From Corallococcus terminator (GTDB lineage: Bacteria > Myxococcota > Myxococcia > Myxococcales > Myxococcaceae): a stretch of DNA of 36,125 nt. Below the pieces are notes generated by a model, which ran no database searches, was not told the DNA's origin, and was given only the letters and a program-made list of their open reading frames with translations. The DNA lies in contig NZ_RAVZ01000060.1 in NCBI RefSeq assembly GCF_003611635.1, positions 1 through 36,125 of the forward strand. Direction: 5' to 3'. A program made the translations under genes and the position numbers. This document shows positions 1 through 7,348 of this stretch, piece after piece; the first letter of the stretch is position 1, and each line of letters opens with the position of its first letter.

Positions 1-1808
1 GCCTTGGCCGGCACCGCCGCCGTGGCCACCGTGCGCTGCGGCGGCGGGGCCATCACCACGGGCGGGGACGGGGTCTCCACCACGGGCGAGGGCCGGTCCA
101 CGGCGTAGGTGAGCCCTTCGACGCTGCACGTGCCTTCGATGCAGCCGACGGCCGGCATGGGCGGCTCGCCGAAGTGGCTCTGCCAGTCCGGGCCCAGGTT
201 CAGCGGCTCCGCGATGGGGCGCTGATCCTTGCCCTGCCCGACGAAGGCCTGCATCACGCCCTCCTCGGTGACGAACAGCTCCAGGCGCGCTTCACCCTGG
301 GGAGAGGGCTGGCCCAGCATGGTGCCACTGCGCTCGCCCAGCGCCCACTCGAGGGCCAGGGGCGCGCCCGCGCCATGGTGCACCAGCGCCACGTAGCGGC
401 CGCCCCGGCCAATCAGCATCAGCGCGGCCACCGCGTCCGGCGGCGGGCCCTCCAACAGTTCCTTCACGCGGCGCTTCACCGTGGGAGGAGGCGATTCGGC
501 GCGCACGCGCGCGGTCAGGCGCGCGACGCCGCCCACCAGCCCCACCACGTCCGCGCGCACCCGTCCCACGCGCGCCAGGTTCTCGCCCTCGCTCGCGAAG
601 AAGAGGGGGAGGTTCAGGGGCGGGAAGACGACGGCCTTGTTCTCGAAGAGCACGGGCCTGCCGGCCACCGGAACCGCCAGTTGATCCGGCCCCTCGCCCA
701 CCGTCACGCGCTGCTTGCCCGGGGGCACGTCCTCGCGCCGGCCGGGGGCGCTGCGCTGCGGGTCCGCGTGCGCGTGTTCCGCCATGATGGCGACGCCCGG
801 CATCACCGGCTGCGCCCGGACCTGTCCGCTGCGGTAGTACGCCACGCCCAGCACGCCCACCGCCGCCAGCACCAGCAGCGTCGCGGCCGTCTGCGCCACC
901 ACGCGCACCGCGCTCTTCATCGTCCGCTTCGCCCGCTCCATGCGCGTCAGCCGCATGGGGGGCATGGACAGCATGCCGCCGGGCACCAGCGGTTCCAGCT
1001 CCGCGATGAGCGCGCCCACCGTCTGGTAGCGGTCGTCCGGATCCGGCTTGAGGCACCGCATCACGATGGCGTCCACGCGCGGGTCCAGCCCCGAGCGCTT
1101 GCGCGACGGCGGATCGAAGGTGCCCAGCGGCACCTCGCCGGTGAAGGTCTCGTAGAGGATGACGCCCAGGGAGAAGATGTCCGCGCGCGCGTCCGCGCTC
1201 TTCGCGTCCACGCGCTGTTCGGGCGCCATGTACGAGATGGTCCCCATGGACACGTGCGTGGACGTGAGCGCGTAGCGCGCCGCCACCGTCGAGTCGTCCA
1301 GGAAGGACGCCAGCCCGAAGTCGGACACCTTCGCGATGCCGCCAGCCTGCTGATCCAGCAGGATGTTCTCCGGCTTCAGGTCGCGGTGGATGACGCCCCG
1401 GCCGTGCGCGTACTCGATGGCGCGGCAGATTTCGAGCATCCGGCGCAGCAGCACCGGCGTGTCCATCTGCGGGCTGCGCATGAGCTCGCGCAGGGACGGC
1501 CCGTCCACGAACTCCATCACCAGGTAGTAGGTGGTGTCCGTCTTCCCCTTGTCGACGATGGCGACGACGTGGGGGTGGCTCAGGGTCGCCAGCGCGGCGG
1601 CTTCCTTCTGGAAACGCGCGATGAACGACGGGTCCTTGGCCAGCTCCGTGTTGAGCAACTTGACCGCGACCGTGCGGCCTAGCGAGAGCTGGGTGGCCTT
1701 GTGGACCTCTCCCATGCCTCCGGCACCGACGAGCTTCTCCAGGCGGTAGCCGCTGATGAGGTCAGGGGTCCGGGCACGGCTGATGGCGGTGGGCTCAATC
1801 GAGGACAT
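1..1808 (-). CDS. Membrane-anchored Ser/Thr protein kinase (3' end outside window)
   Basis: Eukaryotic-type (Hanks) Ser/Thr kinase that should phosphorylate cytoplasmic partners. Starting from ATG at 1808, the kinase domain spans about residues 20-275. Visible are the Gly-rich loop GAGGMGEV (28-35), the ATP lysine K50 in VAVK, catalytic D143 in HRDLKPEN, D163 in DFG and the MAPE motif near 194. One transmembrane helix (about 302-325) leads to an extracytoplasmic part of at least 275 residues, without PASTA repeats and with a Pro-rich end still open at the window edge. The Shine-Dalgarno is poor, but the reading frame is uninterrupted and the start sits just before the kinase fold. The GAF gene lies 117 bp upstream on the same strand; a short GC hairpin at 1885-1901 between them could weakly terminate or attenuate. 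The family and topology are clear; the signal sensed is unknown. Confidence 0.95.
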   Translation of the reverse strand, partial: MSSIEPTAISRARTPDLISGYRLEKLVGAGGMGEVHKATQLSLGRTVAVKLLNTELAKDPSFIARFQKEAAALATLSHPHVVAIVDKGKTDTTYYLVMEFVDGPSLRELMRSPQMDTPVLLRRMLEICRAIEYAHGRGVIHRDLKPENILLDQQAGGIAKVSDFGLASFLDDSTVAARYALTSTHVSMGTISYMAPEQRVDAKSADARADIFSLGVILYETFTGEVPLGTFDPPSRKRSGLDPRVDAIVMRCLKPDPDDRYQTVGALIAELEPLVPGGMLSMPPMRLTRMERAKRTMKSAVRVVAQTAATLLVLAAVGVLGVAYYRSGQVRAQPVMPGVAIMAEHAHADPQRSAPGRREDVPPGKQRVTVGEGPDQLAVPVAGRPVLFENKAVVFPPLNLPLFFASEGENLARVGRVRADVVGLVGGVARLTARVRAESPPPTVKRRVKELLEGPPPDAVAALMLIGRGGRYVALVHHGAGAPLALEWALGERSGTMLGQPSPQGEARLELFVTEEGVMQAFVGQGKDQRPIAEPLNLGPDWQSHFGEPPMPAVGCIEGTCSVEGLTYAVDRPSPVVETPSPPVVMAPPPQRTVATAAVPAK

Positions 1809-1925
1809 GGGCGGGGCGCAGGGCGACGAGGGTAGCAGAAACAGGACGCCGCGTTACCGCTGCTCGCCTGCCGCTTCCCACCTCCCCGTCCGCAGGGCGG
1901 GCGGGCGGCCGTGACCCGGGTGCGC

Positions 1926-2510
1926 TCAGGTATCCCCGGAGGCGGTGCGCAGCACGCTGGTGAGGTTGGTGCGCACCTGGGACAGCGAGGAGCGCATGTT
2001 CGCGTGCCGCACCGACGCGCCAATGGCCCGCGCCAGCGACTTGAGCAGCGACACCTCTTCCGGGCGCCAGACGCGCGCCTGGTGGCAGTCCTCGAAGGCC
2101 ACGAACCCCCACCACTGCTTGGCCGGGGTGATGGGGCACAGGAGCACCGACTGGACGCCCTGGCGCTCCAGGACCTCGCGCATCAGGGGCGGCGCCTCGC
2201 GGGACGTGCAGGAGACCACCATCCCCGCCTCCAGCATGTCCATCCAGGAAAGCGCGTAGTCGCGCATCGCGAAGGAGCGCAGCACCGGGTGCGCATGCGG
2301 GGACACCACACCCGGCTCCGCCCACGCGTGGCGCAGGTCCGTGAGGAACCGGCCCGCCAGGTTCGTGGTGCGGTTCTCGAAGATGCAGGCGCGATCCACC
2401 TTCAGGGTGCGGGCCACCATGCCCAGCGCTTCGGCGCCCGTTGCCGGGCACAGGCCCTTGTCCAGCAGCAACCGGGAGGCTTCGGACACCTTCGTGAACG
2501 CTTCCACCAT
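1926..2510 (-). CDS. GAF-domain protein
   Basis: A protein of about 194 residues that is essentially one GAF domain, a fold used to bind small ligands or chromophores. The C-terminal half carries the typical WWGFVAFEDC strand and an RVWRPEE..LL..LA..IG..VRH helix found in GAF modules of sensor kinases and cyclases. No output domain is attached, so it probably works through a partner. The start was set at ATG 2510 (MVEAFTKV) because the fold begins there. The frame is also open upstream to 2582 and 2612, but the extension (Pro/Ser-rich) looks non-coding and lies next to AT-rich probable promoter sequence at 2590-2650. The kinase gene follows downstream on the same strand, so a shared signalling role is possible. 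The ligand is not predictable. Confidence 0.8.
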   Translation of the reverse strand: MVEAFTKVSEASRLLLDKGLCPATGAEALGMVARTLKVDRACIFENRTTNLAGRFLTDLRHAWAEPGVVSPHAHPVLRSFAMRDYALSWMDMLEAGMVVSCTSREAPPLMREVLERQGVQSVLLCPITPAKQWWGFVAFEDCHQARVWRPEEVSLLKSLARAIGASVRHANMRSSLSQVRTNLTSVLRTASGDT

Positions 2511-2675
2511 GACCGTCTCGCTTGAAGGGGGGGAGGGGGACACCCCTTCTTGGCGTGGATGCAGCGGCATCCACCTAAAGCCCATTAAGCAGGATTCTTC
2601 TGTCGCTGTCAAATGGTGGTTTTGCTGAAATTCTAAGAAGAAGAATGTTTTGGGATGTCCGGTGCCGGAAACGAC

Positions 2676-2710
2676 GACAGGGGCACCCTCGTGAAGAGGG
2701 AGCCCCCGTC
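2676..2710 (-). terminator. Hairpin terminator after the first K/T/E-rich secreted gene
   Basis: Two 15-nt arms (2676-2690 and 2696-2710) pair at 13 of 15 positions around a GTGAA loop. It lies 26 bp beyond the stop of the minus-strand gene at 2736. The following U-tract is weak, as is common in GC-rich genomes. The hairpin at 3182-3214 has the same loop and a similar stem. Confidence 0.7.
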
Positions 2711-2735
2711 GGGCACTGCGTCCTGGGGCCTGGGA

Positions 2736-3023
2736 CTACTTGGTGCCGGGCGCCTTCACGGACTCGGTCGTGGTCTCGGTCTTCGTCTCGGAGGCCTTCT
2801 CGATGGACTTCGTCTCGGTGCCCTTCTTGACGGCCTGCGTGCGGCCGGAGGGCTTGGTCTCGCTCTTCGCCTCGGTCTTGGTCTCCGTCTTGGTCTCCGT
2901 CGAGGGATCGGCCTGCACGCTGCTGGGGGCCGTCTCCGCCTTGGCGGCGGGCGCCTTGGCGGGAGTGGTGGCGAAGGCGGCGGTGGCGGCGAACAGGGCG
3001 GCGGCGGCGATGAAGGTCTTCAT
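2736..3023 (-). CDS. Small secreted Thr/Lys/Glu-rich protein (paralogue 1)
   Basis: A 95-residue protein with a clear Sec signal peptide (MKTFIAAAALFAATAAFA, cleavage after about residue 18). The mature part is low-complexity, made of imperfect TETK/TEAK units with Ala and Pro, highly charged and probably disordered. There are no cysteines or known domains. ATG 3023 is chosen because it starts the signal peptide; an in-frame extension to 3083 would bury it. The neighbouring gene at 3270-3530 is a clear paralogue in tandem on the same strand. Function is unknown. Envelope spacing, a surface polymer interaction or a histone-tail-like polyelectrolyte role are only guesses. Confidence 0.8.
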   Translation of the reverse strand: MKTFIAAAALFAATAAFATTPAKAPAAKAETAPSSVQADPSTETKTETKTEAKSETKPSGRTQAVKKGTETKSIEKASETKTETTTESVKAPGTK

Positions 3024-3181
3024 GGTGGGTCTCGAAGGTCTGATGACGCTCTGCCATCGCGTGATTGCGGTGGTCATCGTCATCGCGGCTGTAGAGGGAG
3101 AATGAGGCGTTTTTATTCACTCGGAAGTCGCGCGTTGGAAGACGGTGGAGGCTTCCCGCGCACGGCCTCGCGCGAACGACA

Positions 3182-3214
3182 ACAGGGGCACCTTCGTGAA
3201 GAAGGCGCCCCTGT
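3182..3214 (-). terminator. Hairpin terminator after the second K/T/E-rich secreted gene
   Basis: Arms 3182-3195 and 3201-3214 pair over 14 positions with one mismatch around a GTGAA loop. It lies 55 bp beyond the stop at 3270. It closely resembles the hairpin at 2676-2710. Confidence 0.75.
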
Positions 3215-3269
3215 CGGGCACAGCGTCATGTCCGTCCCTTGGAGGCGGGCAGACGGTGCGGCGGCGGGA

Positions 3270-3530
3270 TTACTCCGCGGCCTTCTCGGTCTTCTCGGTG
3301 GTCTTGGTGGTGGTCTTCTTGGAGGCCTTCTTGCCCGCGGGCTTGGCCTCGGTCTTGGTCTCCGTCTTGGCCTCGGTCTTCACTTCACCGGTCGCGGGAG
3401 CAGGAGCGGCAGCTTCGGTCTTCGCCTCGACGGCGGGGGCCGGCTGCGCGGCGGGGGCGGCGGCGGGCGCGGGGGAGTTGGCGAACGCGGTGGAGGCGGC
3501 GAACAGGGCGGCGACGATGACGGTCTTCAT
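3270..3530 (-). CDS. Small secreted Ala/Pro- and Lys/Thr/Glu-rich protein (paralogue 2)
   Basis: An 86-residue protein with a signal peptide nearly the same as that of the gene at 2736-3023 (MKTVIVAALFAASTAFA). It then has an Ala/Pro-rich stretch, a TEAKTETKTEAK repeat and a Lys/Thr-rich tail ending EKTEKAAE. ATG 3530 starts the signal peptide, and the upstream in-frame extension lacks any secretion or domain signal. Together with its neighbour it forms a tandem pair of secreted, probably disordered polyelectrolyte proteins, each with its own terminator. Function is not known. Confidence 0.8.
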   Translation of the reverse strand: MKTVIVAALFAASTAFANSPAPAAAPAAQPAPAVEAKTEAAAPAPATGEVKTEAKTETKTEAKPAGKKASKKTTTKTTEKTEKAAE

Positions 3531-3868
3531 GGATGGCTCCGGGGAACGACACGCCGACGCGGAATTGCATCGGTTGTTGTGCGCTGACCCAAGAGCATCC
3601 GCCGTGCCAGTTCCGGTTTTGAGCAACTACGCGGGTTTCCCCGGGTGGGAGTGGATCCGCCATGGGGAGAATCTCCTCAGTTGCGATCGCAACGATGGGT
3701 GCAAGCTCCCCAGGCAGGCTTGCGGTGCTTTGACGGCACCAACGCTCTTCTGCAAGCTGTGACGCACTCTGCCTTCCCGAGCGTCAGGCGCCGGGACCTT
3801 GTATGAGCATGTTGCCCGGCGGTCCTCGTCACGCATGTCGCGCGGCCAGGGGTCGGGAGAGATGGCGT
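3531..3868. promoter_or_regulatory. Gene-free divergent promoter region with two adjacent palindromes
   Basis: This 338-bp stretch separates the minus-strand gene at 3530 from the plus-strand lipoprotein at 3869. It holds a perfect 14-bp palindrome, GTTGCGATCGCAAC, at 3680-3693. Just to its left is an 11-bp inverted repeat, GGAGA-A-TCTCC, at 3666-3676. A further short inverted repeat (GGTGC/GCACC) lies at 3724-3740, with TTGACG inside at 3730-3735 that could be a -35 box, though no convincing -10 follows. These look like operator sites, but no regulator is identified. Confidence 0.45.
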
Positions 3869-4330
3869 ATGCGGCACCTGCTGGTCGCATGGAGCATGGC
3901 GTGGCTGGGCCTGGGATGCGCCGCGACCATCCCGCCCGAGCGCCTGCAAGCCCAGGTGTTGGAAACGGAACGCTGGCAGCGCGAGTACCAGTCCGAGCGC
4001 GATCGCACCGAACTGCTGGCGACGAAGCTGGCGGCGTTGGAGTCCGCGCTGGAAGAGCTGGCGCAGGAGCGCGCGGAGGCGGAGCAGGCGCGCGCGGAAG
4101 CCGAGCAGGGCCGTTCGACGGCGGTGGACGAGCTGGCGCGGCTGGAGACGGAGCGCCACGCGTTGGAAGAGCACAACGCGCAATTGCTGGCGCGGCAGCG
4201 CGAGCTGGCGGCGCTGCACGAGGAGTTGTCGGACGTGTGGTACGAATCCGCGCTGGAGCGCGCGCGGCGCCGCACCCAGCCGCCCCTGCCGGGCGAGACG
4301 GCCACCGAGGCCACCCGGCCGGTGCCGTGA
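3869..4330 (+). CDS. Coiled-coil lipoprotein
   Basis: A 153-residue probable lipoprotein. The N-terminus has a signal peptide ending in the lipobox LGLGC, with the lipidated Cys at residue 17. The rest is almost one long heptad-like helix rich in Glu, Arg, Ala and Leu (about residues 30-130) and a short Pro-rich tail. ATG 3869 is preceded by GGGAGAG and places the signal peptide at the terminus; the longer in-frame start at 3803 would not. It lies just upstream of the histidine kinase gene, separated by a hairpin, so co-transcription is uncertain. It is probably a periplasmic-facing structural or scaffolding protein; no specific family was recognised. Confidence 0.8.
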   Translation: MRHLLVAWSMAWLGLGCAATIPPERLQAQVLETERWQREYQSERDRTELLATKLAALESALEELAQERAEAEQARAEAEQGRSTAVDELARLETERHALEEHNAQLLARQRELAALHEELSDVWYESALERARRRTQPPLPGETATEATRPVP

Positions 4331-4343
4331 CGTTCGCGAAGCA

Positions 4344-4363
4344 GCCCCGTCGTTGTCCGGGGC
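4344..4363 (+). terminator. Short hairpin between the lipoprotein and histidine kinase genes
   Basis: A 6-bp GC stem (GCCCCG/CGGGGC) with an 8-nt loop is followed by a pyrimidine run (GTCTTCTTCTTCC). It could be a terminator or attenuator ahead of the two-component operon. The stem is short, so this is tentative. Confidence 0.45.
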
Positions 4364-4403
4364 GTCTTCTTCTTCCAGTTCTTCAAGGAGCGTGGGCGTG
4401 GCG

Positions 4404-5831
4404 ATGAACTCGCGGACCCCCATCCGTGGCTACCGCGCGGGTTTCTTCTTCGTGGTGATGATGCTGTCGGCCGTCACGGGCTTCACGCTCTTGACGGAGG
4501 TGCGCACCGGCCATCAGGTGGACGCGCTGGTGCTGGAGGCGCTGGAGCGCGCGAGCCTCATCGGGCGCATCCGCGTGGACGTGATGTCGCTGGAGTCCGC
4601 CATCGAGGCGCACGTGCGCTCCACGGGCGACGCCGAGCGCAGGGAAGCCGACGCGGTGATGGAGGACATCCTGGGCAGCATCCGCCGGGCCTCCGAGGCG
4701 TACATGCGCCACCTGCCGCCCGGGGAGAAGGAGGTGTGGCTGCGCTTCAACGGCGCGTGCCAGGGGCTCGCGGATCAGGTGCGCGCGGCGGCGGTGTTCT
4801 CGCGGCAGCGCGAAGCGGAGCGCGCCCGGCGCCACCTGGTGGAGAGCATCCGTCCGCTGGCGGCGGAGGTGGATTCGCTCGCGGGGAAGCTCGCCACGGA
4901 GAACGCGGATGATGCCCGCGTGCTCGTGGGCCGGCTGGGCACGCTCCGGGTGCGCAACACCGCCCTGGGGGCGGGCACCACGCTGCTGGCCATCCTCCTG
5001 TCGGCGCTGGTGGGCTGGCACATCATCCGGCTGCTCAAGCGCCAGGACGCCACCATCCAGGGGCAGATTGAAGAGCTGGGACGGCACAACCAGGAGCTGG
5101 ATGCGTTCACCAGCCGCGTGGCGCACGACCTGATGGGCCCGCTGTCCCCGCTCAAGGGCTACCTGACGCTCATCCGGCGCTCGGGCTCGGTGAAGGACCC
5201 GGGCGCGCTGGAGATGATTTCGCAGTGCGAATCCAGCGCGGTGCGCATGGGTGAGCTGATTGAAGCGCTGCTGCGCTTCTGCCGCGCGGGCAACCGGGGC
5301 GATGGGACGAAGGGCGAACTGGACACGGCGGTGAGCACGCTCTTGCTGGAGGTGAGCCAGACGGCGTCGGCGCTGGGCGTGGCGTTGGAGCGCGAACTGG
5401 AGCCGGGCGTGCTGGTGGACTGTCCCGCGCAGTTGCTCCAGGTGGTGGCGCGCAACCTGTTGTCCAACGCGGTGAAGTACACGGCGGGGCGGCCGGATCC
5501 GCGCGTGAAGGTGCGCGTGGCGACGGAAGGCACGGACGCGGTGGTGGAGGTGACGGACAACGGGCTGGGGATGAGCGCGGCGACGCAGGCATCGCTGTTC
5601 CAGCCGTTCTTCCGGGCCGCGGAGGTGCGCGGCATTCCGGGCCACGGCCTGGGGCTGGCCACCACCCGGCGTGTGGTGGAGGCGCACGGCGGCACGCTCA
5701 CGGTGCATTCAGAAGAAGGCAAGGGGACGCGGATCCACGTGCGGTTCGCACGAGCAGCGCGCACGGCGGCGCCGCTTGTGGTGGAGTCCGGCGCTCAACG
5801 GGATCCCTCCTCCATCCGCAAGGCCTCATGA
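4404..5831 (+). CDS. Membrane sensor histidine kinase
   Basis: Sensor half of a two-component system. From ATG 4404 (475 residues): TM1 at about 12-30, a periplasmic helical sensor region (about 33-183) resembling a four-helix bundle or CHASE3-type domain, and TM2 at about 187-210. A short coil without a canonical HAMP leads to a DHp domain with phospho-acceptor H241 (VAHDLMGPL). The ATP-binding domain shows an N-box (LLSNAVKY), G1 (DNGLGM), F (FQPFF) and G2 (GHGLGLA). An AAGGAG site at 4385-4390 sits 7 nt before an in-frame GTG at 4398, so translation may actually start there, adding two residues. Its stop overlaps the start of the NtrC-type regulator by 4 bp (ATGA), so that protein is the probable partner. 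The stimulus is unknown. Confidence 0.93.
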   Translation: MNSRTPIRGYRAGFFFVVMMLSAVTGFTLLTEVRTGHQVDALVLEALERASLIGRIRVDVMSLESAIEAHVRSTGDAERREADAVMEDILGSIRRASEAYMRHLPPGEKEVWLRFNGACQGLADQVRAAAVFSRQREAERARRHLVESIRPLAAEVDSLAGKLATENADDARVLVGRLGTLRVRNTALGAGTTLLAILLSALVGWHIIRLLKRQDATIQGQIEELGRHNQELDAFTSRVAHDLMGPLSPLKGYLTLIRRSGSVKDPGALEMISQCESSAVRMGELIEALLRFCRAGNRGDGTKGELDTAVSTLLLEVSQTASALGVALERELEPGVLVDCPAQLLQVVARNLLSNAVKYTAGRPDPRVKVRVATEGTDAVVEVTDNGLGMSAATQASLFQPFFRAAEVRGIPGHGLGLATTRRVVEAHGGTLTVHSEEGKGTRIHVRFARAARTAAPLVVESGAQRDPSSIRKAS

Positions 5832-7189
5832 GCTCAGCCCGAATCCTCGTCGTGGATGATGACCCGCATGCGCGGGACCTGTTGCAGCGCCTGCTGGGCG
5901 TGCTGGGCCCGGTGGTGCAGGCGGCGGACCCGAAGGGCGCGGCGGAGCGGATGGGTGAGCAGGCCTTCGACCTGGTCCTCACGGACATGGCGATGCCGGA
6001 CCCCGGCGACGGGCTCAAGGTGCTCCAGACGGTGCGCTCCAACCTGCCGGACACGCCGGTCATCGTGGTGACGGCGTTCGGCAACATCGAGGGCGCGCTG
6101 GACAGCATCCAGCAGGGCGCCTTCGACTACCTGTCCAAGCCGTTCGACGTGGACGCCATCATGCGGGTGGCGAAGCGGGCGCTGGAGCAGAAGCGGCTGG
6201 TGGAGGAGAACCGCACGCTGCGCAAGCAGGTGGAGCGCACGTCGCTCGTGGGCCGCAGCCAGGCGCTGCTGGAGGTCTACAAGCAGGTGGCGCGAGCCGC
6301 GACCAGCAACGTGCCGGTGCTGATTACGGGTGAGACGGGCACGGGCAAGGAGATGGTGGCGCGGGCGCTGCACAAGCGCTCGGCGCGCTCCAGCGGGCCG
6401 TTCATCCCCATCGACTGCGGCGCCATCACCGAATCGCTGATGGAGAGCGAGCTGTTCGGCCATGCGAAGGGCAGCTTCACGGGCGCGTCGGGTGCGCGGC
6501 GCGGTCTGTTCGAGGAGGCCAACGGCGGCACGCTCTTCCTGGACGAGATTGGCGACGTGGGGATGAAGGTCCAGTCGCAGCTCCTGCGCGTGCTCCAGGA
6601 GGGGGAGATCCGCCGCGTGGGCGAGAGCGTCCCGGTGAAGGTGGACGTGCGGGTGCTGGCGGCGACGAACAAGGATTTGAAGGTGCGGGTGACGGACGGG
6701 CTGTTCCGCGAGGACCTCCTGTACCGGCTGGACGTGGTGCACCTGCACCTGCCGCCCCTGCGCGAGCGGCGCGAGGACATCCCGGCGCTGGTGGAGCACT
6801 TCGCGGCGCTGCATGCGCGGGGAGGTGTGAGGCCGGTGGTGACGGCGGACGCGATGGCGCGGCTCACGGTGTACGACTGGCCGGGCAACGTGCGGCAGTT
6901 GGAGAACGTGATGGCGCGGGCGCTCGCGCTGAACGTCACGGGCGTGCTGGGGCCGCCGGACTTCCCGGAGCCCATCGGTGACGCGCCCAAGCGGCTCACC
7001 GGGCTCGCGGGCGACCTACCGAGTCTCGCGGAGCTGTCGCGGCGGTACGCGGCGCATGTGCTCCAGCACGTGGGTGGCAACAAGAGCGAAGCGGCGCGGC
7101 TGTTGGGCGTGGACCGCAAGACGCTCTACAAGTTGCTGGAGGCGCCCGAAGCGCCGGAGGGCATTGCTCCCTCTGAAGGCCGGAGCTGA
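5828..7189 (+). CDS. NtrC-family sigma-54-dependent response regulator
   Basis: A 453-residue enhancer-binding protein with three domains. The receiver (1-120) has acidic D10/D11, phospho-acceptor D53, T82 and K104. The AAA+ domain (about 140-370) has Walker A GETGTGKE (168-175), the sigma-54 contact loop as GSFTGA (the common variant of GAFTGA) and a Walker B in GGTLFLDEI. The C-terminal Fis-type helix-turn-helix shows NKSEAARLLGVDRKTLYKLL. When phosphorylated by the overlapping upstream kinase it should activate sigma-54 promoters. No convincing -24/-12 site was found near this operon, so its targets may be elsewhere. Confidence 0.95.
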   Translation: MSSARILVVDDDPHARDLLQRLLGVLGPVVQAADPKGAAERMGEQAFDLVLTDMAMPDPGDGLKVLQTVRSNLPDTPVIVVTAFGNIEGALDSIQQGAFDYLSKPFDVDAIMRVAKRALEQKRLVEENRTLRKQVERTSLVGRSQALLEVYKQVARAATSNVPVLITGETGTGKEMVARALHKRSARSSGPFIPIDCGAITESLMESELFGHAKGSFTGASGARRGLFEEANGGTLFLDEIGDVGMKVQSQLLRVLQEGEIRRVGESVPVKVDVRVLAATNKDLKVRVTDGLFREDLLYRLDVVHLHLPPLRERREDIPALVEHFAALHARGGVRPVVTADAMARLTVYDWPGNVRQLENVMARALALNVTGVLGPPDFPEPIGDAPKRLTGLAGDLPSLAELSRRYAAHVLQHVGGNKSEAARLLGVDRKTLYKLLEAPEAPEGIAPSEGRS

Positions 7190-7196
7190 TCCGGTT

Positions 7197-7275
7197 CGCT
7201 TGGGGCAGGGAAGGACGCGCTTTCCGCCGTTCGTGGCAATGACCGCTGCGGGCGCAAGCCCTGCCCACCCAAGCG
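7197..7275 (+). other. Long imperfect hairpin, possible terminator, structured RNA or small repeat element
   Basis: The outer arms 7197-7210 and 7259-7275 pair as 8 bp plus 6 bp with a 3-nt bulge on the right side. Inside, GCGC/GCGC and CCGC/GCGG can form further short stems. It begins 8 bp after the regulator stop and ends about 40-75 bp before the L,D-transpeptidase start. It may terminate the two-component operon, shape the next leader, or be a copy of a dispersed palindromic repeat. Strand is nominal because the structure can form on either. Confidence 0.5.
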
Positions 7276-7348
7276 GTTTCGCGCGCAGGAGATCGCACCT
7301 GGGCCGACGTTGAGGATGTCGGCGGGGACCCGTACCGTAGCGACCTGT

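Noticed and set aside
174-1682. A 502-codon plus-strand open frame
   Set aside because: It is antisense to the Ser/Thr kinase, whose catalytic motifs are all on the minus strand.
2860-2910. Short tandem repeats of GGTCTCCGTCTT type, considered as a CRISPR-like or microsatellite array
   Set aside because: They encode TETK/TEAK units in frame within a signal-peptide-bearing protein, with no spacers; they are coding low complexity.
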